Positions 10,951-21,430 of a DNA stretch of 64,000 bases are shown piece after piece. The notes beneath the pieces were generated by a model. That model saw nothing but the letters and a program-made list of their open reading frames with translations. It was not told the DNA's origin and made no database searches. The translations under genes and the position numbers were made by a program. Origin of the DNA: Agrypnia vestita. Lineage: Eukaryota > Arthropoda > Insecta > Trichoptera > Phryganeidae. Every line of letters starts with the position of its first letter. Position 1 is the stretch's first letter. The stretch is from the NCBI GenBank assembly GCA_016648135.1, contig JADDOH010000317.1:372001-436000 (forward strand). The letters run 5' to 3'.

Positions 10951-12236
10951 TTAGGTTCTTACATATGAAATTGACGTTTAATATGGGAGGAACATAAAGC
11001 CAATTTTTTTTTATTATAATACATTTATTTAATCAAAGTATGTACCATTGCTATCTATGCACTTTTGCCATCTCATAGGTAGTTTATCGATCCCTTTACT
11101 AAAAAAAACCATTCGGACGGGAATCAATAAAATCTTTGAAGGCGGTTTGGACTGCCCCATCGGAGTTGAATTTTTTCCTTTGCAAGAAGTTATCCAAATT
11201 TCGAAAAACATGGTAATCTGTTGGGGCAAGGTCCGGAGAGTACGGTGGATGTCTTAGACATTCCAATTGAAGCTCTTCTAATTTGGTAGCCGTCTGTTGT
11301 GCAGTGTGTGGTCTAGCGTTATCATGAAGCAGCAGTGGCCTAGAGCGATTAACCAGCCTCGGTTGTTTAGCAGCTAGCTTTTCCATCATGGTTTGCAGTT
11401 TCTGACAATAGACATCTGCCGTAATCATCTGGCCAGATTTAAGAAAGCTGTAGTGAACGACACCAGCACTAGTCCACCAAACGCTCACAAGTAACTTTTT
11501 TGGAGTCAATTTTCGCTTGGGGCATGGTTTGGCTGGTTCGGCAGGGTTCAGCCATTGCGATGAGCGCTTCCGATTATCGTACAGGATCCACTTTTCATCA
11601 CAGGTATGATTCGATTTAAAATCCCTTCATTATTGTGCCGGTTGAGTAATGCAACGCAGCAGTCAACGCGCGTTTGTTGATTTGCTTCACTCAATTCGTG
11701 AGGTACCCACCTTTCAAGCTTTTTCACCTTACCAATTTGCTTCAAGTGGATTAAAACAGTTTTATCACTAACACCGCAGCCTGCAGCTAACTCGGATGTG
11801 GTTTGCGATGGATCCGCTTCCACAATAGCCTTCAATTCTTCATTATCAACTTTGGTCTCCGGCCGTCCACGGGGCTTGTTCTGCAGGTCGAAATTTCCAG
11901 AACGAAAACGTTGGAACCAAAAACGCACTGTGTTTTCTTTTGCGGCACCGTCGCCATACACATCATTAATCCTTCGAGCCGTTTCTGCAGCACTGGTGCC
12001 ACGGTGGAACTCGTACTCGTAAATAACGCGATATTTCAAGATTTTCATTTTATACACTGAGTGATGCAAAGAAAAAAACAATTGATGAAAAAACAAATGA
12101 ATTATAATTTTCAAAACACAAATACATGAGTAAATAGCTGTATAAATTTGGATTTGGAATTCCTAACCAAAGAGAAGATATTTGAGATCAAATTTGCCAG
12201 TACGGCAAAACGCCAATTTCATATGTAAGGACCTAA
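10951..12236 (-). mobile_element. Mariner element, copy 2 (1286 bp)
   Basis: Same family as copy 1. The ends are TTAGGTTCTTACATATGAAA and TTTCATATGTAAGGACCTAA, with flanking TA at 10949-10950 and 12237-12238. It is nearly identical to copy 1 throughout, indicating recent activity of the family in this lineage. Confidence 0.95.
11029..12048 (-). pseudogene. Mariner transposase, two frameshifts
   Basis: Same DD34D transposase as copy 1, with the start at the ATG near 12048 (MKILKYRVIYEYEF). The helix-turn-helix region is intact. One base is missing at about 11603-11606, immediately before the CDEKW aspartate, so translation leaves the frame there. The frame is recovered for TPKKLLVSVWW, HDNARPH and YSPDLAPTDYH (11099-11509). 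It is lost again at an eight-A run (11101-11108; copy 1 has seven) before the C-terminal GID…LPMRWQKCID. The lesions differ from those in copy 1. Non-functional as it stands. Confidence 0.93.
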
Positions 12237-12238
12237 TA

Positions 12239-13595
12239 TTTTTGGGTCAACAACCCCAAAAATTAGAGGAAACAGAAGACACCAAATTATATACTGCTCA
12301 TTTTTTGTAATACGACTTGCACACAAAATTAATAATGGCTATTTAACGTTCTATAATGCAATGATAATCTTAATTTATTTAACCATACCTGTACATTTAC
12401 CAATTCACTAGAAACTTCACTACACACCGTTACAAAACAAACACGTTTCTTTGAGATACTAAAATGGAATGGCAAAAATTATTTTTTGATGTTTATTAAA
12501 AAAGGTATTTTATTTACAGACCGATACATTATCATGAAAACTGTATCTGCGGAAAAAACCGCATGAGTTTGTTTTAGTTAATACTGGGCATGACCCGACA
12601 AATAAATATTCATAGGAAGTAGGTATTTGTACATTTCTTTTTGTTTTGCAAACATTGTGGTCATAGTTGATTTACTATAGTTAAAATCAGGAAGTGTGAT
12701 GCAAAATTTAATGTTTGTCGCATTTCTAAAAATAGCAGCACAAAGAGGTATGTTTATTGTTTAACAAAGTATAAAAGACTACTGATTTGTGTATTATTTA
12801 AACTTCACTGGTATTTTTTTCATTTTCAAATTTTAACCATTCAAACATGACACATTGGTTTTATTTATGTAGATACTAAATAAAAAAAGTCAACCAATCG
12901 AATGGTAGTAGGTATATTTCATTTTGATAATTTTTCCAGCAGATATAAAGAACACAAAACGTTTGGTGAAAAATTATATTAATAAATAAAGTGTAATTAC
13001 ATCTAAATAAAACTTCTTAATAACATGTGAAATTTAGTTATTTTTTGGTTAAGGTTGTAATTTATAAATCATACCCTTTATTCTTTCCGCGATAATCTTA
13101 CTTAAAAATAATAAAAATAATTTAAGAATAGAAAAACGAAAAAAAATGTTTGTACTGTACAAAATTACGTTGATGCGGTGAGATCTGAATAGATCTACGA
13201 GTGTGATTTTCCCAAGCTTGGGTTTTTCTGCAGTATATTGCGCTACACTAATTGGTCGTCATGGCCTGTTGTGAAGTAGTTTTTGAAGTTATACTTCTTT
13301 TGGCGCATTTAGGGTAAAATACACCATAATCGTATTATAACAGAAGTTACGCATGCAGCATGTTGTGGAAAATATAGCAGTGGAGCATGTAGTTTTTTAT
13401 CAAAAGTCATTTACAGACATTTTTCCCCTTTAATAACGTTTTAATTTCACAATATCTTCGTCACAGTAATCATTACAACCGTTTGAACGCCTCCAGAAAA
13501 TCAGGAATGGTGACGTTTTCCGGAGGCGTTTCCTGTCTCCTGCAACCTCTCCAGTTGCTTATATCCATAACTGTGATACCATATATAACATAAAT
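12239..13595. other. No recognised feature
   Basis: About 1.35 kb of AT-rich sequence without a supportable gene. A small symmetric pair, CGCCTCCAGAAAATC and CGTTTTCCGGAGGCG, occurs near 13490-13530. Confidence 0.45.
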
Positions 13596-13599
13596 GTGT

Positions 13600-13745
13600 G
13601 ACTCTACCTAACACTAACTAACTAACCAACGCACAGTTTCCCCGCAGGGGTGGGAAGAGAGGATGGTGCCAGATTCTTCTATCTTAGCCCACTTTTGCTT
13701 TGACTACATTCATACATCTTCTCATGCATGCTCCACGGTTGTTGA
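13600..13745 (-). repeat. 3' end of RT-tail repeat family
   Basis: The stretch TTTCCCCGCAGGGGTGGGAA and the following GATGGTGCCAGATTC (plus strand) are the complement of the word group found near 40120 (TTTCTGCCTACCCC) and 47350 (CTCTGCCTAGCCCTGCGG). At both of those sites it lies downstream of an RWFG-type RT tail. I interpret it as the 3' UTR of that non-LTR family. Confidence 0.5.
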
Positions 13746-13778
13746 GGTTTTTAACAGAGCCATCTTCCAACCAATCAA

Positions 13779-14478
13779 ATGTTTAATGTTTATTCAATGT
13801 TCAATGTTACAAATGTTTACAGTGTTTACAAAATTAAATTAAGCTTTTTTTCATTGTTGCTGAGTCTCTTGGCAGCAAGTAAACACTAAATTGATTTGAC
13901 TCTCTGCCTGCTACACTAGTAATTTACTGTATTATAGTAGACAGTGCTCTTCCAGTAGTATAATGTTCAAGAATATTTATTATTTACATAACAGTAGTGA
14001 ATCAATCTTATTGCCAATTAAAATTAAGTAATAGTAATAATTAAATGTTTACAATTTAATAATGGTGTTAATTAATTCTATTATAGACAAAGGAAAAAAA
14101 AGATCTGAATAGGATATTAATAAAATAAAATAAAATAAAGTAAAATATAATAAAACAATTAAAAGTATTTAAAAAGATGACAGTAAATGTTCTTGTAGGA
14201 TTAGTATATTTTAAATTTAGTTTATATCATGGCTTTTAATAGGTTTTGGGCATGCTTCCTTCCCTTTTCATGCAGCCAGAGTTTCACTTTCGAAAAAAAA
14301 TACGCGAGACTATGGCTACATGTTTTAAGTTTAGTGTTAAGAGTATTGAATGTTTTTGGTGCTTGGAAGAGGTGAAATCTTTGTGAAAATGTTTTTGTGA
14401 ATTTTGGTACAAGATAGTCGCAGTTCACCTGTGCCCTTGTTGAGTGTGAGTGAGTTATTTGTTGGTGATCTTGTTTAT
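13779..14478 (-). mobile_element. 5'-truncated copy of the 59-63 kb non-LTR element
   Basis: This is the reverse complement of about 62163-62870, with few differences over the C-terminal coding part and the 3' UTR. Homology starts abruptly at 14478, in the word AAACAAGATCACC, typical of 5' truncation. It ends near 13779 in a short ATTTGA/AAACATT tail where the longer copy has several TTTGAA repeats. The coding remnant at 14222-14428 matches the end of ORF2. Confidence 0.9.
14222..14428 (-). pseudogene. ORF2 C-terminal fragment (68 codons)
   Basis: The open frame contains NCDYLVPKFTKTFSQRFHLF, NTLNTKLKTCSHSLAYF and a basic end HEKGRKHAQN. It is essentially identical to the C-terminus at 62037-62417. 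This region lies downstream of the RT domain; its function in the intact element is not known to me. The first M here replaces V of the longer copy and is not a real start. Confidence 0.85.
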
Positions 14479-14505
14479 GTCATGTGAAGTAAAATAATAA
14501 AATAA

Positions 14506-14690
14506 ATACCTTTAACTGTAAATGGTTACGGATATTTTTTACGAACCGTATATTCCTATACCTATACCTCGCGGGTACAGGTCGCTCCCCTGATGACGTT
14601 GAATACGACTTCAACGAAAGGTCGAGAATCGTTTATCGGAACAACAACGGTTCGTATAAAATATCCGTAACCATTTACAGTTAAATTTTT
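14506..14690. repeat. Foldback with hammerhead-like core
   Basis: Arms of about 37 bp face each other: AACTGTAAATGGTTACGGAT on the left, ATCCGTAACCATTTACAGTT on the right, and ACGAACCGT against ACGGTTCGT inside. Between them lies CTGATGA (14590-14596), a six-pair stem GTTGAA/TTCAAC and GAAA (14616-14619). These are the two conserved strands of a hammerhead ribozyme core. One extra base (C14597) sits between CTGATGA and the stem relative to the canonical core. ACCT before 14570 can pair with AGGT at 14619-14622. Confidence 0.6.
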
Positions 14691-14744
14691 CTAACGACTG
14701 TAATAACAACCTTAACACTTTAATAATAAACACCTTGAAAGTAT

Positions 14745-15290
14745 ACGTAATAAACATATTTTTTTATTACGAAACATCTGCGTGTTTCACAAGCGATACT
14801 CTCTTCTTCAGGATAAGAAATGTACTTAAACTTATTTTCAAGCATGCATAGATAGATTGTTAGATTATGATGGTAGGGAGCTAAAAGGGGGTGTAGTTAC
14901 AAATTAAGTGGGTACAAAGAATTTACAATGGAAACACGTTTAAGAGAGACGTAGGCATTTACAAAAATAATTTGATTATATATAATGTTCAAGTGTTTAT
15001 TAACATTTTTCCTAATTCCTAACATTTTTAGGTCGTCCAAATGAAAACCTCTACCAAATTCTGAATAATTATTAATTTTTAGCTATCCCAAATGCTCATT
15101 ATCTTTAATTTCAGCCTTTGCGCCTACTCAATTTAATTGTAACCACACCCCCATTTAACCCCTTACCCACTGTAGCCAACAAATCTATATGTACGTGCTT
15201 GAAATTAGTTTTAGCAAATTAACTGTCCTGAAGAAGGGAGTCTCGCTTCTGAAACACGTAGAATTTTTAAAATAATAATTAACCGTGGTT
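14745..15290. mobile_element. Inverted pair of Penelope-like terminal sequences
   Basis: On the minus strand at 14781-14811 the sequence reads CTGAAGAAGAGAGTATCGCT and then TGTGAAACACG. On the plus strand at 15228-15259 it reads CTGAAGAAGGGAGTCTCGCT and then TCTGAAACACG. More inward, GGGGGTGTAGTTACAAATTA (left) matches the complement of AATTGTAACCACACCCCC (right). The two halves are thus diverged inverted copies in a roughly 545-bp unit. Words of the type CTGAAGA…GAAACACG are common near the ends of Penelope-like elements, but no RT or endonuclease is present here. Confidence 0.45.
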
Positions 15291-16745
15291 AAATCACAAT
15301 TTTTATTACTTTATTTTTAAAATTGAGCCACAAAGGGAATCTGAAAATTTTGAAAAGGGATAATTATTATTCTGAAACAGTTTAAATTGGTATACAATTT
15401 GTATTTATACAAGAGTCCGTACAAGAACCCGTTTGACGGGATAAGATTTGTCTTTTGTTTCGCATCGCACACTATTGTCTATTTTAATTGATCGCGGCAG
15501 GTCAAAAATAGCTCCGTGTACCAAGAAAATGAAGGCAAGGGTTCAAGTCTGAAAATGTTACGCTTTATTTCTGAGTATCTATTTTCGTTCCGTTTGGGAC
15601 CTAACTCTGGCATCATTATTTATGTCCCGATCTAATAAAGAGGGTTGGCTCTTACGCCTAGCGATACTTGCACAATCATAGCGCAACCAATTCATTATTT
15701 TAATCATTCTCCGCAACGTACGTGTACCGACCACCATTCAATTTATTAGAGAGATGGAGATTCAGAGGGTGAGCCAGTCCAAATGTCAAATCAGGGAAAA
15801 TTCGATTTTCGTTTTACTATCTTAAAACATCCGATTTACTCTATATTGTCTGATAATATTTAAAAAAAAGTTTTCTTTTAATATTGGCTTTCTTTTAAAC
15901 AAAAATTCTAAATATTTTTTTCATTGTCCAAAAATATAGAGTACATTGATTGGTATAAAAAAGTATATATTTAAATAATAAAAACACATATTTTTCAATG
16001 TTTTGATTTCATTCTTTTATAGCAAATGGTTTTCTACATTTCATCATATATCAGGTTTTGATAACTTTACATTTATATGCCACAGGAAAGATGAAATAGC
16101 GGGTAAGTGATGTATCTGGAGTAGTGTTCTTGGACTGTAGAGAGGGTAAACTATTATATAATCTCGAAAAAACGAATAAAAACGGTCTTGATGACAGACA
16201 TCAAAAATCGCGCGTAGTGCGCATGCGCACCTTATGCGAGGGTCACAGTTTAAACTGTAACAACCGGCCCTAAGTAAATAAATGTATATTTTCATTTCTA
16301 TGAATTTATCTTAATGTATTAAGCAAACTTTTCAAAGGAAAATTATAATATTTAGTGACTATAGGTGTTGTATCTTCTCGAAGGCTAATAATATTAAAAC
16401 ATAGTTTATTTTATTTTTAAATTTTTTTATTTGTTTGGAAATGTTTATAGATAAAAGAAAATTATATGTATGTATCTATTATATTAGAGTGTAACAAGAC
16501 AGTAATGAACTTATTTTTTCGGGATGTCGCATCTGTAAAGCGCTCTTGAAGCGTCTCTTACGCAAAAATGGCGCTATATAAATTAACATAAACATAAACA
16601 TTATTAACTTAGAGCTAGCATATTTCACATAACAATAATTTTGAAATAATGCATAATAATAATAAAAGTTAATTAAAATAAAAGACGTGATTAGTAACTG
16701 TTTATAAAAAATAATAAAATAAAGAACAATATTAAATATAACATA
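15291..16745. other. No recognised feature
   Basis: AT-rich, about 1.45 kb. A minus-strand frame at 16044-16295 has no supportable identity. Confidence 0.45.
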
Positions 16746-16749
16746 TTAA

Positions 16750-17018
16750 GACAACTCTAACTTTATTAATATCTTGCATCGCAACATTGCATCAATATTT
16801 AATTATTAATTAAATATTAATTCAATATTGTGCCGCAGAATGATGTTCACTTGTGATCTTAGATGGCATAGAGACACATAATAAATGTCAATGTCGGTGA
16901 ACAAATCATTGTAGGCTCGGCACATTCCCACTATGGGTGAGCGTATTCTGGAGTTGGTGCGAGCAACAGGAATGTGGAAGAGGCATTGTGTTCTAGTAGC
17001 TCTTGCTGGGACGTGCAT
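16750..17018 (-). pseudogene. Non-LTR RT C-terminal fragment
   Basis: The minus frame reads LFHIPVARTNSRIRSPIVGM, then CRAYNDLFTDIDIYYVSLCH and LRSQVNI. The order P-x-RTN…SP…MCR.YN…DIDI matches the tail of jockey-type ORF2, which is followed by an AT-rich 3' UTR. A related tail (LFHIPIYRTNLP…VIDIF) occurs at 31464-32006. A SINE lies directly upstream at 17035. Confidence 0.65.
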
Positions 17019-17034
17019 GTTTATAAGTGATTTT

Positions 17035-17158
17035 TTTACGCTTCAACAGGCCTGGAGACCCAATTACAGAAGCGAAATACATCACAAAACACCCAGGCTT
17101 GAGTATATCACATTGATTAACATTGTGACCTAGGTGTGGAAAGCCAGTGTCGTACTGG
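17035..17158 (-). repeat. tRNA-derived SINE, copy 3
   Basis: It contains ACGCTTCAACAGGCCTGGAG, AATTACAGAAGCG, ACACCCAGGCTTGAGTATAT and AAAGCCAGTGTCGTA. These are in the same order as the copies at 7352 and 9897. The B box is partly lost. Confidence 0.65.
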
Positions 17159-17354
17159 GGGTAGACAATTTAATTAGTTTCGACAGATCTTATACAGGTT
17201 GAAAATGTCAAGAGCTACGCGTCTGTTTTTTAAACTTAAAATGTCAAAATATTTCAATGAATCTGCATAGTGCTGCCGCGGTTTATATAATACACCTATT
17301 GCTCTATTCCAGAAAGCACTACAAATTGTGATATAATAGTCTAGTTTGTATTGG

Positions 17355-17495
17355 AATATTTTGGGTTTGTTCAAATCTTTCAGAACAGTGCTGGATTTAT
17401 GTCACAGAGACATTATTAATCAATAATTGATTAATAATGTCTCTGTGATATAAATCCAGCACTGTTCTGAAAGATTTGAACAAACCCAAAATATT
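17355..17495. repeat. 141-bp near-perfect hairpin
   Basis: Arms 17355-17424 and 17426-17495 are complementary at 69 of 70 positions, around a single A at 17425. The one mismatch lies in GGATTTATGTCACAG against GGATTTATATCACAG. The right arm alone, followed by the same CTGA, recurs at 45022-45092. With almost no spacer, the DNA would form a cruciform or the RNA a very long hairpin. Confidence 0.9.
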
Positions 17496-17629
17496 CTGAA
17501 TTGTAAATACTGGTAAAAAAAAGGAATTTAACAAAAATTGGAAATAATATTTCCTGGCGTATCCTAGTGTAATGCAAGTATTCGGATGAATTTCATTACA
17601 CATTAATAAAGTATATTGCTCCTAAAATT

Positions 17630-17970
17630 CCGTAAATCAATTGTAGATTTTCTCATTAGCGACATCTGTGGGGATTTAGGGGAATGAAAATGGCTTTGTA
17701 CAGGCCGCATGGAAAAGGCGCTTACAACTCATATATGAAAGCTTCACGCAATTTGAACATATATACAACTTCCAAAAAAAAAAAAATGAATAAGCATGGT
17801 ATATTCTATCATGGGTGGAAATGGCGAATGTTACAATTGTGTAAAGTGATCACTTAAGCCAACCAATAAAAAGACAGGTCATAAGTCCTGTTACACCCAA
17901 ATGACTTCTATACCTACTTTCCCATAATTAATACAGTTTCGTCTCTGTGAGATATCTATAATATACATTA
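17630..17970 (-). repeat. MITE family M1, partial copy
   Basis: This is the reverse complement of 44516-44855. It contains the central region (GACATCTGTGGGGATTTAGG) and one arm (GTGATCACTTAAGCCAACCA … TTTCGTCTCTGTGAGATATC). It ends at ATACATTAATT near 17971. No coding capacity. Confidence 0.85.
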
Positions 17971-18059
17971 ATTAGTTTGTATTGTGCCACTTGACCCCCG
18001 CATAGTACGTGGGTAATGAATGACAATAAAATAAGAGCTGCGTAGGTTTTCACGGCCAT
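17971..18059 (-). CDS. Possible secreted-protein start (signal peptide), interrupted
   Basis: From the ATG at 18059 the minus strand encodes MAVKTYAALILLSFITHVLC followed by GGQVAQYK. This is a well-formed signal peptide: a basic residue, a hydrophobic core of about 14 residues and a small-residue cleavage region before GGQ. The frame then runs into the terminus of MITE M1 at about 17970, which adds unrelated residues and a stop. There is no convincing splice donor before the MITE; GTCAAG near the GGQ codons is weak. It could be the first exon of a small secreted protein broken by the insertion, or chance in AT-rich DNA. I cannot name a family. Confidence 0.25.
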
Positions 18060-18577
18060 TAGACAATTTTCAATATATCTGGACCAGATTGCGGCGCGGC
18101 GTGCCATTTTGTTTTGCTTATTTTTATCGCACCTGGAATGTGTCGACAAATATCAGCACAAAAACATGGGTAAATTAGGCCAGAAGATACTTATTTACTT
18201 GCTATCATTGTTGACTTGCAATTTATTGTTCAATAGTCTGTGGACTAAATTAAACCCTGTCGCTTTTGTTATACAATTTCCATGATCAGCCTTCTTTTGT
18301 AATACCGAAAAACATTTTTTTCCTAATTTTGAAGTAACCTCAATTTATTAAAATAAAAAAGTCAAGACCTTTTCTTTAATAAAATATAATTTTTTTTACT
18401 AAAGCAATTGATATTGCTAGATAAGTATTAAGGAATAGTTCAATAAATAAAAATAATAAAATAAATAAAAATGAATAAGGTTATGACAATATAACTGACG
18501 AATTAATCGTGAATATTATAAAAAATTTACAAACAAAAATATTTTATTTTAATTATGAAAACATTTTAGATAAATAT

Positions 18578-19085
18578 TGTTACAAGATGATAAAAAGGGA
18601 TTGCGTATAAAATCCTTATGTCGCGTAATATGTCGATGACGACAACAAGATCTCTAGAACAGCCTACAGCACTCTAGGGTTATCTACAATAATCGGGAAA
18701 CGTCTACAAACGCCTGGAACAGCCTGGAAATGAAGGAAGCTATAGTTAACACTAGAATAATCTAGGAGGTTCGACGTTTCGCGTATAGAAAGCGGGATTG
18801 AAAGCTGCGCGGAGAGTTGTTTTGACATTTCGATCGGTGCGAAGTACACGCGGGACGACGGCAGTGTGCCCAGTCGTGGAATTTCGGAGCGACAGAAATT
18901 GAGCGAAATAATCAAGGGAGTTCTTACCAAGTGGCGAAATAAATAAATGCTACGAGCGAATGGAATGTTCTAGCGAATGTTAAATGAAGTATTCTCAGCG
19001 ATAATAAAGTTTTCATGGACGAATGATAGCTTAAGAAATAGTGTGATTTAAAGAATAATTAATCACAGCACTTAAAATTCTAGGT
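18578..19085 (-). repeat. LTR-like repeat (ATAT family), copy with lost 5' end
   Basis: The left end is TGTTACAAGATG directly after ATAT (18574-18577), equal to the 3' terminus of the LTR at 48191-48747. Shared blocks include AAGTGGCGAAATAAATAAAT, GAATGTTCTA and CAGCGATAATAAA, matching the complement of 48300-48450. The other terminus is not found, and homology fades near 19085. TTCTAGA-type words are frequent. Confidence 0.6.
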
Positions 19086-20690
19086 TTCATATTGAGGACA
19101 GTTAAAAAATTTAATTCACTTCCTGCCCCAAATACCCTGTATATTATATCACATGTGTTATTAATTTGAGCAATATAGAAAGGGTAATGGTAATGCATAT
19201 CTATAAGATATATTTTCAGATGATTTCCATTTTTACAAAAATGTTCTTGGATTGAAAAATATTATTTAATTTGCATTTTCATTTACTTTTATTACTTGAC
19301 TCACAAGTATTCGGAGAGCTTTTTTATGTTTTTATTTTCCATTTTCCAACGCTTCTTTTTCCTACATTTATTTTATGAAATATTCTGCAATGATATAATT
19401 ATTGTGAAACTATCTGATTTTGCCCGAACTACAAACTTTATTTTCCTATGTATTTTTCTATGTACTGTTTTATTATGATGTATATAATATTCCGTGTACC
19501 AATGTTTTCTTTATTTTAATTTCTTTTTCTGTGAATTTACTATTTATTTTGAGCATTTAGCTTTTTATATAATTATTATTTTTTGTATTTAATATACATG
19601 GCCATAACCATCTATAATAAAACAAAATAAAAATAAATGACTTAGTGAGAATTACTCGAACTAATATTTTTTTATAAATGTGCTGTATATATCTGGATTG
19701 CCGACAAACAAAAATAGCAAGAAAATGCTCCGATTTGATATCGTCGCACAGAATAAGACGTTTCCATAAATACGTATTTTTTTACAAAATTCCATGTGCA
19801 CCATTTTAAAATTAGGCGGATGGCATAATCACCTCAGTAACCCATTAATGTTCGTCACCCGGCGGCGTAGGAGTCGATATCATATGAAATATTTACAAAT
19901 GAAGTATCGGTAACCCAACCGAAGATGCCGCGTACAAATCTCCCTGTCTATCTGGGTTAACCCGGCCGTCAGAAATACGCCGGGAAAGTTGACCGCTCAC
20001 GCGACAGTTTCCCCGAAAGCATTCCTCCGAGGAGCTGTCGCTGTCGGCCGGTTCCCACTGCCCCTCGGTGCAAGTACACACGTATATATTTCCGTCGCGT
20101 CTATCTTTAAAGCTTCATGACTTCCTGGTAGACAGCGCGACTTGCAGTATTTTTTGTTGCATGCAGCAATGCACCACATTATTGTTTAATGGCTTTTCGT
20201 GCGCGTTGGTTATAGCGTGCAAAGAATAATCCAGACACTGGACGGCTGCATAAAAATGAATTTTATTACTACGTACTTATTGCTCTTCCTGACACCGATT
20301 ACTTTTTCCGTATTGCTATCCCCAAATGTTTTTTACATTGGAATACTACGGGATATTTTCCCTAGTGAATACCGTAAATTATGTTTACGTTCGTTACAAT
20401 AAATTATGAATTATTTTTCTTTCTGTCGTACAAAAAAGAACAACCGTGTATAAAATCAAAGTACATCCAAAAAAAAAGTTTTGAATGCAATCACTGAGGA
20501 TTATTAATTTAAAACGTACTGAATTCTAGTATCTATCCCTTCTGAAATCATGTTTCCTTTAAATTTATAGGCTATGTTTTCTATAAAATCTCGAATTCAG
20601 TACTTTATAAATTATTAATTCTCGATGACTGTATTCAATTTTTTTGCGATATTGCCGCCTTTGCTTTTATACCCCCACACTAGTTACACT
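19086..20690. other. No recognised gene; GC-richer patch at 19850-20110
   Basis: Mostly AT-rich. The segment 19850-20110 is distinctly GC-richer (for example CGGCCGGTTCCCACTGCCCC) and holds overlapping minus frames of about 60 codons with no recognised domain. It could be a host exon or regulatory patch, but nothing in it decides this. Confidence 0.35.
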
Positions 20691-20699
20691 AGAAACTGA

Positions 20700-21430
20700 G
20701 ATATTACAAAACCTTGACAATATAAAATCCGTAAATCTAATTATAGATTCTAAACTAACATTTCAAAAATGTTGAGTACGTTTTGAAGAAAACTGCCGAA
20801 AAATTGTCTTAATTTGGAAGAATTATGAACGTTAACCAAAAGTAAGTATAATAATATTTATGTAATAATACTATGATTCTCCGCATATTGATTATTGTTT
20901 GAGCGTATAATTTATAAGCAACGAAGGAATGCTAAAGAATATATAAATATTACAAAAGTAATGCGTATTATATTGAAATACAATAGAAGAACAAAAATAA
21001 CAAAAATATTGAATTAACCAAATTTGGAGACAGTGAATCAGAGAAAAAAAAGTTAATTTTTTTGTACAGATACTGAAAATTAGACGTGGAGTATTGCCCA
21101 AATACTTTGATAATGAAATTAATCTAAATAAGGATTTTCATTCATACAATACAATTGACGATAGTATAAGAAGAAAAACAAATTTACTTCACAAATTTGT
21201 TTAATGCACAAACGATTCAAAATATTCGACAACCTACCATATATAATACAAAATATAGTCAAAATAAAAGAATTTCAACAACAATGCAAAAGTTTGCTTT
21301 TTTTGTTAAGAAAATTAAGAGACTATTGTTATAATAATCTACTTCATATTTTTAATGTAAAATAAATTGTAAATTATGTATTAATGTAAATTAATGTTGT
21401 AAATAAATGGGCCATATGTAATATGGAACT
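20700..21430 (+). pseudogene. Strongly decayed non-LTR RT C-terminal region
   Basis: Across several frames the order of words follows jockey/CR1 ORF2 downstream of the RT. IIDSKLTFQK (about 20740) comes first, then AYDYCL (about 20890), NITKVMRIILKYNRRTKI (about 20950-21000), GVLPKYFDNEINLNKDFHSYNT (part, about 21085-21150) and a tail near 21250-21350. An AT-rich 3' UTR with ATGTAAATTAATG words ends near 21430. Stops are numerous. The call rests on motif order rather than on an open frame. Confidence 0.55.

Noticed and set aside
13490..13535. Terminator-like hairpin
   Set aside because: A short symmetric GGAGGCG/CGCCTCC pair without a transcript context in a eukaryote; no reason to call a terminator.
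20199..20402. Small secreted or membrane protein (MNFITTYLLLFLTPITFS)
   Set aside because: Hydrophobic runs arise easily in AT-rich DNA; no splice sites, family or second exon could be seen.
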